Assembly: GCA_022072455.1 (NCBI GenBank)
Contig: JAJVHY010000012.1
Coordinates: forward strand, 169,236-233,235
DNA from: Verrucomicrobiia bacterium
GTDB taxonomy: Bacteria > Verrucomicrobiota > Verrucomicrobiia > Palsa-1439
DNA: 64,000 bases
Direction of reading: 5' to 3'
The position numbers and the translations under genes are program-made. This document shows positions 60,620 through 64,000 of this stretch, in pieces; within the stretch, counting starts at the first letter, position 1, and each line of letters starts with the position of its first letter. The notes below the pieces were generated by a model that was not told the DNA's origin, made no database searches, and saw only the letters and a list, made by a program, of their open reading frames with translations.

Positions 60620-62106
60620 ACGCTCCTCTTCGGGCCGGCCATGAATCCGAAACCGGCTTCTTGTTTGCGGAACATCGGATCGGTTGTGCCTTCCATGGCC
60701 ATCTCGCGGTGCATCGGCGGAATGACGAACCGCTCCTCAAACGTGCACAGCGAAGTCAGTTTGTAGATTTCTTCGGCCTCGGCCACCGAACAGTCCGCCT
60801 CGCGCAACATCTGCTCCGCCGTCGCCATGTCAATGTCGCCGACCGTCACCGCCCGGCGATAAGTACGAACCGCTTTTTGTTTCTTGAGTGCATAAACCAC
60901 CTTGCCGGTCTGCCCGGCGCCGAAGAGGTTGCCGAGGAATTGCAACGGCACGCGCGCGTCTTCGATGTCGTGAAACAGGTTGTCGCTGACGCTGGTGAGT
61001 TTGTCGTCCTTGCGCATCGCCATGACCGGGGCCATCGGCGGCACGTAGAACAACATCGGGAACGTCCGGAACTCGATGTGCGGCGGCAACGCCATTTTCC
61101 AGACTTTCACAAACTTGTACACGGGCGATTTCTGCGCGTACTCGATGACATCGTCGGGGATACCATTGCGGCGCGCCTCGGAAATCACGTGCGGATCGAA
61201 CGGATCGAGAATCATCTCGCGTTGGGCGTTGATCAATTCCTCGTCCGGCAACTTGGCCATTGCTTCGATCTTGTCGGCGTCGTACAGCAGTTCGCCGAAG
61301 TACCGGATGCGCCCGACGCAGGAATGGAAACACGCCGGCGCTTGGCCAGTTTCGAGGCGGGGGTAGCAGAGGATGCACTTCTCCGATTTGCCGGTGGACC
61401 AGTTGTAATACACTTTCTTGTACGGACAGGCCGGCACACAGAACCGCCAGCCGCGGCAGCGTTTCTGGTCGAGCAACACAATGCCGTCCTCGCCGCGTTT
61501 GTAGAGCGCGCCCGACGGACAGGCGGCGACGCAGGAGGGATTCATGCAGTGATTGCAGATGCGCGGGAAATAGAAGAACACGAGTTGTTCGACGGAGAAC
61601 AGTTGGAGTTTCTGTTCTTCGGTCAGGTTTTTGAGATTGGGATCGTTGGCCGCGTAAATCGGCGAGCCGCCGAGATCGTCATCCCAGTTCGGGCCGGCTT
61701 CGACATTCATCGGCTTGCCGGTCACCATCGAGATCGGACGGGCGGTCGGCTGGTCCGGGCCTTCGGGCGCGTTGAACAGGTTCTGGTAATCGTACGTCCA
61801 CGGCTCGTAGTAATCATCCATGCTCGGCTGGTTGGGATGATGGAAGATGTTGGTGATGACCTTGTGCTTGTCGGTGGACTTCAACTTCAACTTGTCGTCC
61901 TTCACTTCCCAGCCGCCGCTGTATTTCGACTGGTCTTCCCATTTTGTCGGGTAGCCGGTGCCCGGCTTGGTCTCGACGTTGTTCCACCACATGTATTCCG
62001 TGCCTTTGCGGTCGGTCCAGATGTTCTTGCAGGCGATGCTGCACGTGTGGCAGCCGATGCACTTGTCCAAATGAAACATCATCGCTACGTGGGAACGGAC
62101 ATTCAT
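60616..62106 (-). CDS. narH: Respiratory nitrate reductase beta subunit (Fe-S)
   Basis: A 496-residue NarH carrying four Fe-S clusters that wire NarI to NarG: CIGCHTCSIACKNIW (17-31), CNHCMNPSCVAACPSGALYKR, CRGWRFCVPACPYKKVYYNW (the tryptophan-containing cluster), and CILCYPRLETGQAPACFHSC. The start MNVRSHVAMMFHLDKCIGC at 62106 is standard, 19 bases after narG. Confidence 0.96.
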   Translation of the reverse strand: MNVRSHVAMMFHLDKCIGCHTCSIACKNIWTDRKGTEYMWWNNVETKPGTGYPTKWEDQSKYSGGWEVKDDKLKLKSTDKHKVITNIFHHPNQPSMDDYYEPWTYDYQNLFNAPEGPDQPTARPISMVTGKPMNVEAGPNWDDDLGGSPIYAANDPNLKNLTEEQKLQLFSVEQLVFFYFPRICNHCMNPSCVAACPSGALYKRGEDGIVLLDQKRCRGWRFCVPACPYKKVYYNWSTGKSEKCILCYPRLETGQAPACFHSCVGRIRYFGELLYDADKIEAMAKLPDEELINAQREMILDPFDPHVISEARRNGIPDDVIEYAQKSPVYKFVKVWKMALPPHIEFRTFPMLFYVPPMAPVMAMRKDDKLTSVSDNLFHDIEDARVPLQFLGNLFGAGQTGKVVYALKKQKAVRTYRRAVTVGDIDMATAEQMLREADCSVAEAEEIYKLTSLCTFEERFVIPPMHREMAMEGTTDPMFRKQEAGFGFMAGPKRSV

Positions 62107-62125
62107 CGGGAAATCTCCTTGGGGT

Positions 62126-64000
62126 TTACCATATCAACTCCGGCAGTTTGCGGACGAGAATGTGCGTGTCGCGGTTGCAGCCCACCGGCCCCCAGTAGTT
62201 GAAGTGGTAGGTGAACTGGCCGTAGCCGCCCGCCATCAGGTTCGGTTTGAGCCGGGTGCGGGTCAGGCTGTTGTGGCCGCCGGCGCGGCGTTTGTTGCGC
62301 AACGGCGATTTCGGCACGGAGTACGTGCGCTCCGGCGAGTGATACTGGATGCAGATGCCGGGCGGAATCCGCGCGCTGACCACGGCGCGCGTGACGACGA
62401 CGCCGTTGTCGTTGTGCACCTCGACCCAGTCGTTGTCTTTAATGTCGATGCGGGCGGCGTCGGTCTCGCTCATCCACAGCGGCTCGACGCCGCGCGACAA
62501 TGTCGTCATCCGTTGGTTGTCGCCGTAGGTGGAATGGATGTGCCATTTGCCATGCGGCGTGAGGTAGTTCAACGTCAGCGAGCGGCCCACTTCCTTGCTG
62601 AACCGCAGATCGGAGTACTCGACCGGCAACGGCTTGGGTTTGTACGTCGGCAGATGTTCGCCGTACTGGAGGTACAACGGATGATCGAGATAGAAATGTT
62701 GCCGGCCGGTCAGGGTGCGCCACGGAACGAGCGTCTCCACATTATAGGTAAAGGGAGAGTAGGCCCGGCCATTTTCCAGCAAGCCCGACCACATCGGGCT
62801 GTTGATGAAGCGTTGCGGGCGCGTTTGCAATCCTTTGTAGGTGCAACGCACCGACCGCGATTTCTCTGCCAGATGCGCCAGCGGCAAGCCGACTTTCTTC
62901 TCCATGTTCTGATACGACCGGTAGGCCAGTTCGCCGTTGGTGACGGTGGCGAACATCAGGATGATGTTGCAAACATCGGCGTCCTCTTTGAGCGAGGGAT
63001 ACCGGCCGCCGTCCCAGGTTTCGATGGCGCAATTCTTCACGGCTTCGTCGTACACGTCCTCGATGGCGTAATGCGTCCCGTGCGCGCCCAATCCCTGTTT
63101 GCGCGCCAGCGGGCCGAAGGAAATGAATTGCCGGTACAGATTTTTGTAATCGCGCTCGACGATCTTCAAGTTGGGCATCGTCTTGCCGGGAATGGCGTCG
63201 ATCTCGCCTTTCTTCCAATCCTTCAGGTCCGGCTGCGCAATCTCCGCCGCCGAGTCGTGCGCCAGCGGCGATGCCACGATGTCGCGCACCGGCGCGGGGA
63301 AATGCCGCTCGGCCAGTTCCGAGAATTTCTTGGCGATGGCCTCGAAGATTTGCCAGTCGCTCTTCGATTCCCAACAGGGCGGCACGGCCGCCGACAGCGG
63401 ATGAATGAAACTGTGCATGTCGGTCGAGTTGAGGTCGGCTTTTTCGTACCAAGACGCCGCCGGCAACACGATGTCCGAGTAGAGCGCCGAGGTGTCCATG
63501 CGGAAGTTCAAGTCCACCACCAAGTCCATCTTGCCCTGCGGCGCGTGCTCGTGCCACTTCACCTCTTCGACCGTGCCCCCGGCAAGGTCTTCGGCGATGG
63601 CGTTGTCGTGCGTGCCGAGGTAATGACGCATGAAATACTCGTGGCCCTTCGCGCTGGCCATCAGCGCGTTGCCGCGCCAGATGTACCAGACGCGCGGCCA
63701 GTTCGCCTCCGCGTCGGGGTCTTCAATGGAAAACTTCAAGTCACCGGATTTCAGACGGGCGACGACTTGTTTGACCACGTCCTCGCTGTTTTTTGCGCCG
63801 CTGGCGTCGGCTTTCTTGACGACATCGAGCGGGTTCTCGTCGAACTGCGGATAGAACGGCAGCCAGCCCGACCTGACGGCGCGCGCTTGCACGTCCATCG
63901 TGTGACCCTTGGCCAGCGTATCCGCCGGTTGATGCTTCGGGACGGTGTGATAATCGGTGAACGCCTTCTCGTAACGCCACTGATCGGTGTGGACGTAATG
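62126..64000 (-). CDS. narG: Respiratory nitrate reductase alpha subunit, 5' part outside the window
   Basis: The last 624 residues of NarG are present; the frame is open to the window edge. At the edge it reads [20 protein letters not shown], then [22 protein letters not shown]; later come [45 protein letters not shown] and the C-terminal [24 protein letters not shown], all NarG-specific. It reduces nitrate to nitrite on the cytoplasmic side with bis-MGD. The N-terminal Fe-S cluster lies outside. It begins the narG-H-J-I-actA-B unit. Confidence 0.96.
   Translation of the reverse strand, partial: HYVHTDQWRYEKAFTDYHTVPKHQPADTLAKGHTMDVQARAVRSGWLPFYPQFDENPLDVVKKADASGAKNSEDVVKQVVARLKSGDLKFSIEDPDAEANWPRVWYIWRGNALMASAKGHEYFMRHYLGTHDNAIAEDLAGGTVEEVKWHEHAPQGKMDLVVDLNFRMDTSALYSDIVLPAASWYEKADLNSTDMHSFIHPLSAAVPPCWESKSDWQIFEAIAKKFSELAERHFPAPVRDIVASPLAHDSAAEIAQPDLKDWKKGEIDAIPGKTMPNLKIVERDYKNLYRQFISFGPLARKQGLGAHGTHYAIEDVYDEAVKNCAIETWDGGRYPSLKEDADVCNIILMFATVTNGELAYRSYQNMEKKVGLPLAHLAEKSRSVRCTYKGLQTRPQRFINSPMWSGLLENGRAYSPFTYNVETLVPWRTLTGRQHFYLDHPLYLQYGEHLPTYKPKPLPVEYSDLRFSKEVGRSLTLNYLTPHGKWHIHSTYGDNQRMTTLSRGVEPLWMSETDAARIDIKDNDWVEVHNDNGVVVTRAVVSARIPPGICIQYHSPERTYSVPKSPLRNKRRAGGHNSLTRTRLKPNLMAGGYGQFTYHFNYWGPVGCNRDTHILVRKLPELIW

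Noticed and set aside
60562..62202. 546-residue open frame antisense to narH
   Set aside because: Shadow frame opposite a complete NarH with all cysteine clusters.
1..64000. tRNA, rRNA, CRISPR arrays, riboswitches and intact insertion sequences
   Set aside because: None was recognised on reading both strands; transposase-like frames and inverted-repeat-bounded elements other than the 54.7-55.9 kb cassette were not seen.

Overview
The window is a gene-dense, GC-rich bacterial chromosome segment with many 1-4 base gene overlaps and operons that are mostly on the minus strand. The gene set suggests a Gram-negative, facultatively anaerobic, probably environmental bacterium: nitrate reductase NarGHJI, Alternative Complex III (ActA-F), a beta-barrel porin, a predicted lipoprotein and a complete late haem pathway. 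The order hemE-hemN-hemY-hemH and the type of dispersed intergenic repeat around 54.7-55.9 kb remind me of Verrucomicrobiota/PVC genomes. That placement is an impression; no rRNA or other marker is present to test it. I saw no tRNA, rRNA, CRISPR array or intact insertion sequence.

Region 1 (1-32.5 kb, all minus) looks like a stress and dormancy island. It holds transaldolase, a CDGSH protein, a frameshifted flavin reductase, glutamate dehydrogenase, Rnk, a hibernation factor, four receiver-only response regulators plus one degenerate receiver, a universal stress protein, small metal and carbohydrate binding proteins, a Na/Pi transporter, MgtE, Dps, a phosphatase-pyruvate kinase pair, a copper ATPase, a DevBCA-like exporter, and the coupled operon ackA - Ca-type ATPase - phosphoketolase. 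It ends with a histidine kinase/NtrC-type activator pair coupled to a KefB-like antiporter. Three of the receiver-only genes carry what look like sigma-54 promoters (GG-N10-GC) ending two bases before the ATG, with a conserved 46 bp tandem-palindrome element at about -70 to -125. This unnamed regulatory system is the most striking signal in the window.

Region 2 (32.5-42 kb) has a decayed double-ABC ATPase, a small four-cysteine protein coupled to a Cys/Met-metabolism PLP enzyme, a CLC channel facing a MarR regulator across a perfect palindrome, and the plus-strand haem operon hemE-hemN-hemY-hemH.

Region 3 (42-64 kb, minus) is respiratory. narG(partial)-H-J-I runs directly into actA-actB, then after a 1.24 kb interruption into actC-D-E-F and two narK transporters, followed by a porin and a B12/radical-SAM protein with a STAS-like tail. 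The ACIII genes have no adjacent cytochrome oxidase. The interruption between actB and actC is an AT-richer unknown gene flanked by inverted copies of a composite repeat. An iron-sulfur repair gene (RIC) with a well-placed FNR/DNR-type box sits downstream.

A second theme is mosaicism. gdhA, clcA-marR, a CBM48/lipoprotein segment and the DevBCA-like exporter are each bounded by an intact gene on one side and a displaced fragment of the same gene on the other, as expected for cassette integration or partial tandem duplication followed by decay.
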